A stretch of DNA of 64,000 nucleotides from Achromobacter xylosoxidans (GTDB lineage: Bacteria > Pseudomonadota > Gammaproteobacteria > Burkholderiales > Burkholderiaceae_B): contig NZ_MTLG01000086.1 in assembly GCF_002192695.1 (NCBI RefSeq), forward strand, positions 62,001 through 126,000, written 5' to 3'. Of this stretch, positions 1 through 8,012 are shown in pieces. The notes below the pieces were generated by a model. It was not told where the DNA came from, did no database searches, and saw nothing but the letters and a program-made list of their open reading frames with translations. Both the position numbers and the translations under genes were made by a program. Positions within the stretch are counted from its first letter, which is position 1, and the number at the start of each line of letters is the position of its first letter.

Positions 1-522
1 GCCACGCTGGACGGGCACATCTGCGTGCTGATCTACGCGGACAAGCAATGGGCGGCATTCTTCGAGCTGATCGGCCAGCCGGGACGCGATTCCACCGACC
101 CCCGGTTCCGTGACATAGGCACCCGCACCCAGCACATCCATGCGATCTATCGCCTGGTGTCGGACGAGATCGCCAAGCGCACGACCGCGCAATGGCTCGA
201 GGCCTTCGAGGCGGCGGATATTCCGGCCATGCCCATGCACACGGTGGAGTCGCTGCTGCGCGATCCGCAACTGGAAGCTGTCGGGTTCTTCAACACGGTC
301 GAGCATCCCAGCGAGGGCAAGCTGCGCACGATGGCCGTGCCGTCGCGCTGGTCCGGCACGCCGCCCGACCCTTCGCGGCATGCGCCGCGGCTGGGCGAAC
401 ACAGCGTCGAAGTGCTGAAGGAGGCCGGCTACCCGGATGAAGCCATCGCCGCGCTGCTAAGGGATGGCGTGACCTTGACGGCGGCCAACGATGCCGCAAT
501 GACCGGAGCTGCCCATGACTGA
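1..522 (+). CDS. CaiB/BaiF family CoA-transferase, C-terminal part
   Basis: The frame is open from the first base, so the 5' end lies outside the window; about 173 residues remain. The remaining sequence fits the C-terminal half of family III CoA-transferases: a block reading ADKQWAAFFELIG, then a DPRF segment, a helical region with WLEAFEAADIPAMPM (the place where these enzymes usually read 'aPv.tv.e...dpq') and a closing LGEHSVEVLKEAGY. These enzymes move CoA between carboxylic acids in the cytoplasm, activating a substrate. The stop overlaps the start of the next gene by 8 bases, so the two are probably translationally coupled. The acyl substrate cannot be told from the sequence. Confidence 0.85.
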   Translation, partial: ATLDGHICVLIYADKQWAAFFELIGQPGRDSTDPRFRDIGTRTQHIHAIYRLVSDEIAKRTTAQWLEAFEAADIPAMPMHTVESLLRDPQLEAVGFFNTVEHPSEGKLRTMAVPSRWSGTPPDPSRHAPRLGEHSVEVLKEAGYPDEAIAALLRDGVTLTAANDAAMTGAAHD

Positions 523-1300
523 TTTCCTGAGACGCGAGCGCCATGGCGCCGTGCTGCTCCTTGCCATGGACCGCGCGGCTACGCGCAACGCACTGTCCGA
601 TCCCGACGCGATCGACGCGCTCGTGGACGTCTGCGCCGAGGTCAACGCGGACATGTCGGTGCGCGCCGTGGTGCTGACCGGCGCGCACGGCGTGTTCTCT
701 TCCGGCGGCAATCTCAAGACCTTGTCCGCGGCGGTCGGCGCCGGCCTGGGCGAGCCGGTGCGCAGCCGGCGGGCCTACCGCGACGGCATCCAGCGCGTGC
801 CGCTGGCCCTCTGCAATCTGGAAGTGCCGACGATTGCGGCGGTCAATGGCCCGGCCATCGGCGCGGGCTGCGACCTGGCTTGCATGTGCGACATGCGCCT
901 GGCCGCCGAGGAGGCCCGCTTCGCCGAGAGTTTCGTCAAGCTGGGCCTGACGCCGGGAGACGGCGGCGCCTGGTTGCTGCCGCGGGTGGTCGGCATGTCG
1001 CGCGCGTGCGAGCTGGCGTTTACCGGCCGCAGCGTCGACGCCGCCCAGGCGTTGGACATGGGGCTGGTTTCGCAGGTGCTCAGCCAGGAGGCGCTGCTGC
1101 CGGCCGCCATGGCCTTGGCACAGGAGATCGCCCAGCATTCCGGCCATGCGCTGCGTCTGACCAAGCGCTTGCTGCGCGAAGGCCAGCACACTCGGCTGGA
1201 CACCCTGTTGGAATTATCGGCCGGCTTCCAGGCGTTGGCGCACCACACGCGGGAGCACGCCAACGCGCTGGATGCATACCTGGACAAGACGCGCGGCTGA
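515..1300 (+). CDS. enoyl-CoA hydratase/isomerase family protein
   Basis: A 261-aa crotonase-fold protein, normal length for the family. The oxyanion-hole regions are visible: GVFSSGGNLKTL at about residues 61-72 and NGPAIGAGCDLACMCDMRLA at about 110-130. In rat enoyl-CoA hydratase the two catalytic glutamates sit in 'PEi.lG' and just after 'GGtqrl'. Here the first position reads ESFVKLG, so that Glu seems replaced, while CELAFTG keeps the second. That makes an isomerase-type or modified hydratase reaction possible; this is inference from one alignment by eye. It starts inside the CoA-transferase gene (ATG overlapping by 8 bases), which supports one operon. Confidence 0.88.
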   Translation: MTDFLRRERHGAVLLLAMDRAATRNALSDPDAIDALVDVCAEVNADMSVRAVVLTGAHGVFSSGGNLKTLSAAVGAGLGEPVRSRRAYRDGIQRVPLALCNLEVPTIAAVNGPAIGAGCDLACMCDMRLAAEEARFAESFVKLGLTPGDGGAWLLPRVVGMSRACELAFTGRSVDAAQALDMGLVSQVLSQEALLPAAMALAQEIAQHSGHALRLTKRLLREGQHTRLDTLLELSAGFQALAHHTREHANALDAYLDKTRG

Positions 1301-1370
1301 GGCTTGCGCCCTGGCCACGGCAGCCTCGCCGACGCGCAACAGACAACGAGGCGACACAAGGAGGAGATCC

Positions 1371-2351
1371 ATGCAGACAAGGAGAAGAACGCTGGTGGCC
1401 GCTTTAGGCGCGCTGGCAGGCCTGCCGCTGGCGCGCGCCGTCGCCAATCCCGCGGCGTGGCCGGCGCAGCCCTTGCGGCTGATCCTGCCTTACGCGGCGG
1501 GCGGCCCGACCGATGTGCTGGCCCGGGCCGTGGCGCAGCATGTGGCGCGGCAACTGGACCAGCCCGTGATCGTCGAGAACAAGACCGGCGCCAGCGGCAA
1601 CATTGCTGGCGAAACCGTGGCGCGTGCGCGGCCCGACGGATACACCCTGCTATACCACTCGTCGGGCCTGGCGATCAGCCCCGCGCTGTACCGGCAGCTG
1701 CCCTATGACCCATTGCGCGATTTCGCGCCGGTAGGGCTGACGGCGTCGATCCCTTTGGTGCTGATGACGACCAATGCCTTGCCGCCCAGGGATACCGGGG
1801 AATTCATCGCCTACCTCAAGGCGCGTCCCGATGCGCTCAGCTATGGCACCGGCGGGGTTGGCAACATCACGCATTTGAGCGTGGCGCTGTTCCTGCATGC
1901 TACCGGCACGCGCGCCGTGGGCATCCCGTACAAGGGCACCAATCCGGCCATGGTGGCGATGCTGGGCGGCCAGGTGCAGTTCATGGTGGATGCGATCAGT
2001 TCGGCGCTGCCTTATATCCGTGACGGCAGGGTCAAGGCGCTGGCCGTGACCGGCGCCGAACGGTCGCCCGCGTTGCCGCAGGTGCCGACGCTGCGCGAAG
2101 CCGGCTTGCAAGACCTTACGATGAGCACCTGGCAAGGCGTGCTGGCGCCGGCCGCCACGCCGCAGCCGGTGATCCGGCGCCTGAACCAGGCGGTGGCCGC
2201 GGCGGTGCGCGATCCGGCCATCGCCGGACCGTTCACGGCGCAGGGGGTAGACCTGCGCAGTTCCTCGCCCGCCGAGTTCCAGGCTTATCTGGGGCAGGAG
2301 GTCCGGCGCTGGGGCGACGCGGTCAGGATGGCAGGCATACAGCCTGAGTGA
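1371..2351 (+). CDS. Bug/TctC family periplasmic solute-binding protein
   Basis: Chosen start is ATG 1371 (MQTRRRTLVAAL) because AAGGAGGAG lies six bases upstream and it yields a short signal peptide (cleavage after about residue 25). An upstream in-frame start would add about 33 residues that look non-coding. The mature part carries Bug-family marks: PLRLILPYAAGGPTDVLAR near the N terminus, VENKTGASGNIA, the domain-2 segment YGTGGVGNITHLS and IPYKGTNPAM. Bug proteins bind carboxylates or amides in the periplasm, and many in Alcaligenaceae are orphans without membrane partners. No TctA/B gene is nearby. It sits with CoA-activating genes and could capture the same acid. 326 aa. Confidence 0.92.
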   Translation: MQTRRRTLVAALGALAGLPLARAVANPAAWPAQPLRLILPYAAGGPTDVLARAVAQHVARQLDQPVIVENKTGASGNIAGETVARARPDGYTLLYHSSGLAISPALYRQLPYDPLRDFAPVGLTASIPLVLMTTNALPPRDTGEFIAYLKARPDALSYGTGGVGNITHLSVALFLHATGTRAVGIPYKGTNPAMVAMLGGQVQFMVDAISSALPYIRDGRVKALAVTGAERSPALPQVPTLREAGLQDLTMSTWQGVLAPAATPQPVIRRLNQAVAAAVRDPAIAGPFTAQGVDLRSSSPAEFQAYLGQEVRRWGDAVRMAGIQPE

Positions 2352-2362
2352 ATATGGCAAAC

Positions 2363-2384
2363 GCCATGGCCCCGAGGCCATGGC
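2363..2384 (+). terminator. intergenic hairpin between the two Bug genes
   Basis: Perfect 9-bp stem GCCATGGCC/GGCCATGGC with a CCGA tetraloop, 12 bases after the stop of the first Bug gene and 31 bases before the next start. No T-run follows, so this may be an mRNA-stabilising or attenuating hairpin and not a full terminator. Confidence 0.4.
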
Positions 2385-2414
2385 CATGAATGGAACAGCC
2401 TTGCGGAGACAAGC

Positions 2415-3386
2415 ATGAATATCAGGACCCTGGCCATGACGGCGATGCTGGGCGCGGCGCTGGCGCTGGGCGGCAACGCCCGTGCCGCGGAAAAATACCC
2501 CTCGCATCCGGTGAAGATCATCGTCTCGCTGCCGCCCGGCAGCGGCGCCGACACCACGGCGCGATTCCTGTCCAAACATCTGGCCGAGCAGTTCGGCCAG
2601 CCGTTCATCGTCGAGAACCGGCCGGGCGCCAACAGCTTCATCGCCGCCCAGGCGGTGGCGACCGCCGCGCCGGATGGCTACACGATGTTCGTGGCCAGCA
2701 ATTCGCCCATGACGACCAACGCCGCCGTCTTCAAGCACTTGCCGTATGACGCGATCAAGGATTTTTCGCCGGTCGCGCCCATCGCGCGTTTTCCCATGGT
2801 GCTGGTGGTGCCGGCCAACTCGCCATACCGCAACGTGGCGGATCTGGTGTCGGCCGCCAGGGAAGCGCCCGGCAAGCTGAACTTCGCGAGCGGAACCGCG
2901 ACCTATCAGGTGGTGCTGGAGCTGTTCCATGAGCAGAACGGGCTCAAGGCCACGCACGTGCCGTACAAGGGCACGTCGGCCGCCCTGGCGGATCTGGCGG
3001 GCGGCGTGGTGCAGTACAGCCTGGCCGATGTCAGCGCGGCGCTGCCGCTGATACGCGGCGGCAAGCTGAGGCCGCTGGCCGTCACCAGCGCGAAGCGCAT
3101 CAAGGACCTGCCGGACGTGCCCACGATGCAGGAGAGCGGCACCAAGGGCTACGAGGCCTATGCCTGGACGGCCGCGTTCTTTCCCGCGAAGGTCGATCCC
3201 GCCATCGTGGCGCGCGTGTCGGATGCAGTGCAGGCGCTGGTGCGCAGCGACGAGGGCCGCGCGTTCATGGCCAATCTGGGCGGCGAGTCGTTTGTCGGCG
3301 GCCCCGAGACGCTGGCGGCGTTCCAGAGGGACGAACTCGAGTCCATGCGGCGCATCGCCAAGCTGGCCAACATCCAGCAGGAATAG
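2415..3386 (+). CDS. Bug/TctC family periplasmic solute-binding protein
   Basis: 323 aa with a clear signal peptide (MNIRTLAMTAMLGAALALGGNARA, cleavage after ARA). Family motifs: HPVKIIVSLPPGSGADTTAR, VENRPGANSFIAAQ, the 'LNFASG' domain-2 loop and VPYKGTSAALADL. It is a second, clearly diverged Bug protein placed in tandem after the first, separated by a hairpin. The LysR gene downstream is convergent. The ligand is unknown; position suggests a carboxylate fed to the acyl-CoA genes around it. GGAGACAAGC precedes the ATG at good spacing. Confidence 0.92.
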   Translation: MNIRTLAMTAMLGAALALGGNARAAEKYPSHPVKIIVSLPPGSGADTTARFLSKHLAEQFGQPFIVENRPGANSFIAAQAVATAAPDGYTMFVASNSPMTTNAAVFKHLPYDAIKDFSPVAPIARFPMVLVVPANSPYRNVADLVSAAREAPGKLNFASGTATYQVVLELFHEQNGLKATHVPYKGTSAALADLAGGVVQYSLADVSAALPLIRGGKLRPLAVTSAKRIKDLPDVPTMQESGTKGYEAYAWTAAFFPAKVDPAIVARVSDAVQALVRSDEGRAFMANLGGESFVGGPETLAAFQRDELESMRRIAKLANIQQE

Positions 3387-3402
3387 GCGCGTCCAGGCCC
3401 TG

Positions 3403-4320
3403 TCATGCAGGCGCGGCCGCGGCGGGCTCCGGCCGCATCAGGCGGCAGGCCATCTCGACGAAATTGGCGGTGGTCGGCGTGGCGTTGTCCGGATGCACCG
3501 CCAGGGCGATGCCCACCTTGATGGTTTCGGCCAGCTGCGAGACATTCACCAGGCGCACATTGCTGCCCGCCTGCCGGCGGGCCACCGCTGGCACGATGGC
3601 CACGCCCAGCCCGCTTTCGACCAGGCTCAATATGGTCTGCACCTGGATCGCTTCTTGCGCGATGCGCGGCACCACGCCCGCCTGCTGGAAGGCATACATG
3701 ACCAGCGCATGCATGCCCGGAACATGCGTGCGCGAATAGCCGATGAACGGTTCATCCGCCAGTTCGCTCAACGCGACATCCTCGCGCAGCGCATGGCGGC
3801 TGCCGGCCGGCACTGCCAGCATCAGGTGATCGGGCTGCAACAAGGTGATGCGAGCGGCCGTAGGCTCCAGCACCGGGAATCTCACCAGCGCCACGTCCAG
3901 CGTGTGCGCGTCCAGGCGGCGCAGCAGATCGACGGTGGTGGACTCTTCGATGATCAGGTCAACGCGCGGGTAGTCCTTGCGGAACTCCGATAGCAGACGC
4001 GGCATCAGCGAGTAGGTGGACGAGCCGACAAATCCCACCTTCAGGACGCCTTGTTCGCCGCTCGCGCCTTCTCTCGCCGCACGGCGGATTTCCTCGGCAT
4101 AGAACAGCGTGGTGCGCGCATACCGCAGCACGACCTGGCCCGCGGGCGTGGGCTGCAGGCCGGCCGGCAGCCTATCGAAAAGCTGCACGCCGAGCTCTTG
4201 TTCCAGCTTCTTGATCGCGGTCGACAGCGGCGGCTGCGCCATGTGCAGCCGTTCGGCGGCGCGATGGAAGTTGAGCGTTTCGGACAGGACCAACAGCTGC
4301 TTGAGCTGGCGTAGCTCCAC
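3403..4320 (-). CDS. LysR family transcriptional regulator
   Basis: The start is taken as GTG at 4320 (VELRQLKQLLVLSETLNF), preceded by AAGGGAGA; the open frame extends further upstream but without homology-like sequence. 305 aa, the usual LTTR length. N-terminal winged helix: FHRAAERLHMAQPPLSTAIKKLE, then QLFDRLPAG; C-terminal periplasmic-binding-like effector domain from about residue 90. It is divergent from the acyl-CoA dehydrogenase gene at 4520, with a perfect TCTAATATTAGA palindrome between them, and convergent with the upstream Bug gene. It most likely controls the acyl-CoA genes to its right and perhaps the left ones. Confidence 0.93.
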   Translation of the reverse strand: MELRQLKQLLVLSETLNFHRAAERLHMAQPPLSTAIKKLEQELGVQLFDRLPAGLQPTPAGQVVLRYARTTLFYAEEIRRAAREGASGEQGVLKVGFVGSSTYSLMPRLLSEFRKDYPRVDLIIEESTTVDLLRRLDAHTLDVALVRFPVLEPTAARITLLQPDHLMLAVPAGSRHALREDVALSELADEPFIGYSRTHVPGMHALVMYAFQQAGVVPRIAQEAIQVQTILSLVESGLGVAIVPAVARRQAGSNVRLVNVSQLAETIKVGIALAVHPDNATPTTANFVEMACRLMRPEPAAAAPA

Positions 4321-4378
4321 GGGTGTCTCCCTTGATGCGCCGGGCTCGCGATATTTGTGATGTATTACCCGGTCCACA

Positions 4379-4390
4379 TCTAATATTAGA
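4379..4390. promoter_or_regulatory. candidate LysR operator palindrome
   Basis: Perfect 12-bp palindrome TCTAATATTAGA in an AT-rich pocket of the LysR/acyl-CoA dehydrogenase intergenic region, nested inside an outer GGTC...GACC pair (4371-4392). LysR regulators typically bind such dyads between their own gene and a divergent target. Confidence 0.5.
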
Positions 4391-4519
4391 CCGCGATGTG
4401 CCCCCCGTGTAGATTGCCATGAAGCCCGCGCGCACCGCTGCGGGCTGGGCTTGCACGGCACTTCCGCAAATTGGAATGCGCGCGGCGGCGCCGTGGCGCC
4501 GCGCGTTCCGGGGATTACA

Positions 4520-5680
4520 TTGGGCGCTATCAACGAGGCACTGCGGCTTGCCGCGATTCCCGCGCAGGACGAGGCCTTGCGTCCTTCCGTGCGCGCCTTT
4601 CTGCGCGAGGCGCTGAAGGACATGCCGGCGGACCGCCGCGCGCGTTCCTGGATGGGCTATGACGCGGAGTTCAGCCGCGCGCTGGCGCGGCAGGGATGGC
4701 TGGGCCTGACCTTGCCCGCCGCCTATGGCGGCGCGCAACGCAGCAATTTCGCCCGGTTCGTGTTGAGCGAGGAACTGCTTGCGGCGGGCGCGCCGGTGTC
4801 GGCGCATTGGATCGCCGATCGCCAGACCGCGCCATTGATCCTGCGTTACGGTTCGCAAGCGCAGCGCGACTTCTACCTGCCGCGCATCATCCGCGGCGAA
4901 GCCTTCTTCGCCATCGGCATGAGCGAGCCCGATACCGGCTCCGATCTCGCCAGCGTGCGCACGCGCGCCACCCCCGATGCCGGCGGCTGGCGGCTCAACG
5001 GCCGCAAGATCTGGACCACCAACGCTCACCGCTCGCATTACATGTGCGCGCTGGTACGCACCTCGGGCGTGCCGGAAGACCGGCACAAAGGGCTGTCGCA
5101 GATGATCTTCGACCTGTCCTTGCCTGGCATTGAAATCCGTCCGATCCGCGATGTCGCGGGAGACGCGCATTTCTGCGAAGTCCTGTTCGACAACGTGCGC
5201 CTGCCGCATGACGCACTGATAGGCGAAGAGGGCAGCGGCTGGCAGCAGGTCACGGCTGAACTGGCGCTGGAACGCAGCGGTCCGGAGCGGATCTATTCCA
5301 GCATGGTGCTGATGGACGGCTGGCTCGCGCATCTGCGCCGGGCGTCCTCGCCGGACCAGGCGCAGATCCGCCTGGCGGGGCGCCTGGCCGGACGGCTGGC
5401 GGTGCTGCGGGCCATGTCGCTGGCGGTGACGCAGCGCCTGAACGAAGGGGCCGACGCCAGTCTTGCGGCCGTGCTGGTGAAGGACCTGGGCACGGAGTTC
5501 GAACAGGCCGTGCCCGAATGGATAGGCCAGGCCTTGCGTGCGGATGCCGGCGCGGCGCCTGACGAGATGCTCGCCCGCACGCTGGCTTACTTGACGCTCA
5601 TCAACCCGACCTTTTCGCTGCGCGGCGGCACCCGCCATATCCTGCGCGGCATCATCGCACGCGAGCTTGGCCTGCGCTAA
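4520..5680 (+). CDS. acyl-CoA dehydrogenase family protein (FAD-binding half)
   Basis: The start is uncertain: no ATG precedes the conserved sequence, and TTG 4520 (preceded by GGGG) is chosen; TTG 4451 and GTG 4493 are alternatives. About 386 aa from 4520. It holds the acyl-CoA dehydrogenase middle-domain motif MSEPDTGSDLASVR, the KIWTTNAH strand and a C-terminal GGTRHILRGIIARELG. It lacks the usual Arg-x-x-FG-x-x-x-x-FQ motif of the helical domain, which is instead present in the next gene. It follows the LysR gene divergently and precedes its partner by 27 bases. Probably one subunit of a heteromeric FAD-dependent acyl-CoA dehydrogenase. Confidence 0.88.
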   Translation: MGAINEALRLAAIPAQDEALRPSVRAFLREALKDMPADRRARSWMGYDAEFSRALARQGWLGLTLPAAYGGAQRSNFARFVLSEELLAAGAPVSAHWIADRQTAPLILRYGSQAQRDFYLPRIIRGEAFFAIGMSEPDTGSDLASVRTRATPDAGGWRLNGRKIWTTNAHRSHYMCALVRTSGVPEDRHKGLSQMIFDLSLPGIEIRPIRDVAGDAHFCEVLFDNVRLPHDALIGEEGSGWQQVTAELALERSGPERIYSSMVLMDGWLAHLRRASSPDQAQIRLAGRLAGRLAVLRAMSLAVTQRLNEGADASLAAVLVKDLGTEFEQAVPEWIGQALRADAGAAPDEMLARTLAYLTLINPTFSLRGGTRHILRGIIARELGLR

Positions 5681-5707
5681 GGCCTATCGACCCCTGAAGG
5701 AGGGCCC

Positions 5708-6769
5708 ATGCCGGCATCCATGCAGCAAGACCTGTACGACGAATTTGCGCGCGCCCTGGCGGGCTTGTGCCCGCTGGAGCGGGTCCGCGAGATCGAGGCG
5801 GCCGGCGACGGCGGCCAGGTAAACAGTTTGGCCGCGCGCACATGGCAAGGCATCGATGCGCTCGGCTATGTGGACGCGTTGACGCCCGCGGAACGGGGCG
5901 GCGCTGGATTGTCGCTGGAGGACGCCGAGGGTTTGCTGCGGGCGGCGGGCGCCCTGGCGCTGCCTTACCCGCTGGCCGACACCATGCTCGCGCGCGCCTT
6001 GTTGCGCACCAGCGGCCAGACCGTGCCCGAGGGGCCCATCGCCCTGGCCCGGGCGCTGCCCGGGCCGCGCGGCCTGCGGTGCGTCCAGACGCCTGGAGCC
6101 GGACTGGCGCGCACCCTGCTGGTGCAGCGTGATGGCTGCCTGTTGCTGGTGGCGGCGCCCGCCGCATCGGATCCTGGCTTGTTCCGGCCGCGCGCGAGCG
6201 CCGCACCCGCATGGACGGACTCGCCGGCGGTCCTTGGCCGCATCGCGTTGCCGGACGACGCCGTGCAGGCCTGGCGCAACGCCGCCGACGCCGCCGGAAT
6301 CGCCGGCGCGATGCAGGCGGTGCTCGACCGCTGCGTCGCCTTTGTCGGCGAGCGCCAGCAGTTCGGCAAGGCGCTGGGGCGTTTCCAGGCGATCCAGCAG
6401 GAGATCAGCGTGCTCGCGGAGCAGGTGGCATCCACTGCCATGGCGGCGCGGCTGGCATGCGCCAGCGGCGCCTTGTTTCCCGACGCCACGCTAGCGGCCT
6501 GCGCGCGGCTGCGTGCATGCGAAGCCATTCCGCTGGTGTGCGCCCTGGCGCATGCGATACACGGGGCGATCGGGATCACCGAAGAGCTGGCCCTGGGCAT
6601 GTACACCACGCGGCTGCATGAATGGCGCGCCACCGGCGCCAGCGAAGACGAATGCGCCAGCCTGATAGGCAGGCAACTGCTGGCCGGCGACAGCCCGACC
6701 TTGCTGGATTTCGTGCGCGGCGTCATGGCGGCCGCGCATTCTTCGAACCCCCATGCAATCGAGGTATAG
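5708..6769 (+). CDS. acyl-CoA dehydrogenase family protein (helical partner half)
   Basis: 353 aa, starting at ATG 5708 after GAAGGAGG. N-terminal helical part, a weakly conserved middle domain without the SEPxxGSD motif, then ERQQFGKALGRFQAIQ, the Arg/Gln motif that contacts the FAD of a neighbouring subunit. The end is IHGAIGITEELALGMYTTRLHEW. Together with the preceding gene it covers the complete motif set, the situation known from FadE/ChsE-type alpha2beta2 acyl-CoA dehydrogenases of steroid side-chain degradation. Its 3' end overlaps an alternative start of the thiolase gene, so coupling is likely. Confidence 0.85.
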   Translation: MPASMQQDLYDEFARALAGLCPLERVREIEAAGDGGQVNSLAARTWQGIDALGYVDALTPAERGGAGLSLEDAEGLLRAAGALALPYPLADTMLARALLRTSGQTVPEGPIALARALPGPRGLRCVQTPGAGLARTLLVQRDGCLLLVAAPAASDPGLFRPRASAAPAWTDSPAVLGRIALPDDAVQAWRNAADAAGIAGAMQAVLDRCVAFVGERQQFGKALGRFQAIQQEISVLAEQVASTAMAARLACASGALFPDATLAACARLRACEAIPLVCALAHAIHGAIGITEELALGMYTTRLHEWRATGASEDECASLIGRQLLAGDSPTLLDFVRGVMAAAHSSNPHAIEV

Positions 6770-6773
6770 ACTC

Positions 6774-7970
6774 ATGTCCACCCGTTCAGATCCCGTCGTC
6801 ATCGTCGGCGCGCAGCGCACGCCCATCGGCGCTTTCCAGGGAGCCTTGTCGCACTACACCGCGCCCGAGCTCGGCGCTCATGCGCTGGCCGCCGCAATGC
6901 GTCAGGCGGGCCTGGCGTCCGACGCGGCCCAGGAGGCCTTGATGGGCTGCTGCCTGTTTGCTGGACTGGGGCAGGCGCCCGCGCGCCAGGCCGTGCTGGG
7001 CGCGGGGCTGCCAACCACGGTGCAGGCGACCACGCTGAGCAAGATGTGCGGCTCGGGCATGAAGGCCGTGACCCTGGCGCACGACATCTTGACTGCCGGA
7101 TCGGCGGACCTGGTGCTGGCCGGCGGGATGGAATCGATGAGCAATGCGCCGCATCTGATCCCCCGGGCGCGGCAGGGATACCGGCTGGGCGACGGGCAGT
7201 TGCTGGACCACATGTACCGCGATGGCCTGCAGGACGCCTACGAAGGCCATCTGATGGGGCACTACGCCGATCTGGCCGCGCGCGAGCACGGCTTCAGCCG
7301 CGCCCAACAGGATGTCTATGCGGAGCAAAGCGTATTGCGGGCGCAGGGCAGCATCGCCTCAGGGGCTTTCGCGGCGGAGATCGCGCCCATCGCGGCGTAT
7401 GCCCGTCGCGGCATGGCGCCAGGCGCGCTGGTTGCCGACGACGAGACGCCGGGCCTGTGCGATGCGACGCGGCTGGCCAGTCTGAAACCGGCGTTCTCCA
7501 CTGACGGCACGGTCACGGCCGGCAACGCGTCCTCGATTTCGGATGGCGCGGCCGCGCTGGCACTGACGCGGCATAGCCACGCGGCAACGCTGGGACTGAA
7601 GCCGCGCGCGCGCATCGTCGGGCATGCCGCCGCGGCCCTGGCGCCGGGGCAGTTCCCGGTCGCGCCGGTGCACGCCATCGCGCGCCTGCTCGACCGGGTG
7701 GGCTGGAGCCGCGACTCGGTGGACCTGTACGAGATCAACGAAGCTTTCGCGGTGGTCGCCCTGATCGCGCTGCGCGACCTGGGCCTGCCCGCCGAGCGGG
7801 TCAACGTCGAAGGGGGCGCCTGCGCGCTGGGGCATCCGGTGGGCGCCACCGGCGCGCGCATCATCGTTACGCTGCTGCACTCGCTCGAGCGGCGCGGCCT
7901 GCGCCGCGGGGTGGCCAGCCTGTGCCTGGGCGGGGGCGAAGCCACGGCCATCGCCATCGAATTGCTCTGA
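6774..7970 (+). CDS. thiolase family protein (acetyl-CoA C-acyltransferase)
   Basis: 398 aa from ATG 6774 (MSTRSDPVVIVG), chosen over ATG 6753 because GAGG lies at proper spacing and the latter sits inside the preceding gene. Thiolase landmarks: nucleophilic Cys in KMCGSGMKAV (about residue 90), NEAFAVVAL, GHPVGATGAR with the catalytic His, and the second active Cys in SLCLGGGEATA near the C terminus. It cleaves a 3-ketoacyl-CoA, the last step of a beta-oxidation-like route together with the dehydrogenase and hydratase genes. Confidence 0.94.
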   Translation: MSTRSDPVVIVGAQRTPIGAFQGALSHYTAPELGAHALAAAMRQAGLASDAAQEALMGCCLFAGLGQAPARQAVLGAGLPTTVQATTLSKMCGSGMKAVTLAHDILTAGSADLVLAGGMESMSNAPHLIPRARQGYRLGDGQLLDHMYRDGLQDAYEGHLMGHYADLAAREHGFSRAQQDVYAEQSVLRAQGSIASGAFAAEIAPIAAYARRGMAPGALVADDETPGLCDATRLASLKPAFSTDGTVTAGNASSISDGAAALALTRHSHAATLGLKPRARIVGHAAAALAPGQFPVAPVHAIARLLDRVGWSRDSVDLYEINEAFAVVALIALRDLGLPAERVNVEGGACALGHPVGATGARIIVTLLHSLERRGLRRGVASLCLGGGEATAIAIELL

Positions 7971-8012
7971 TCCGGCGGTGCGCGCGCCGCCATCACATGG
8001 GGAGACCAACAC

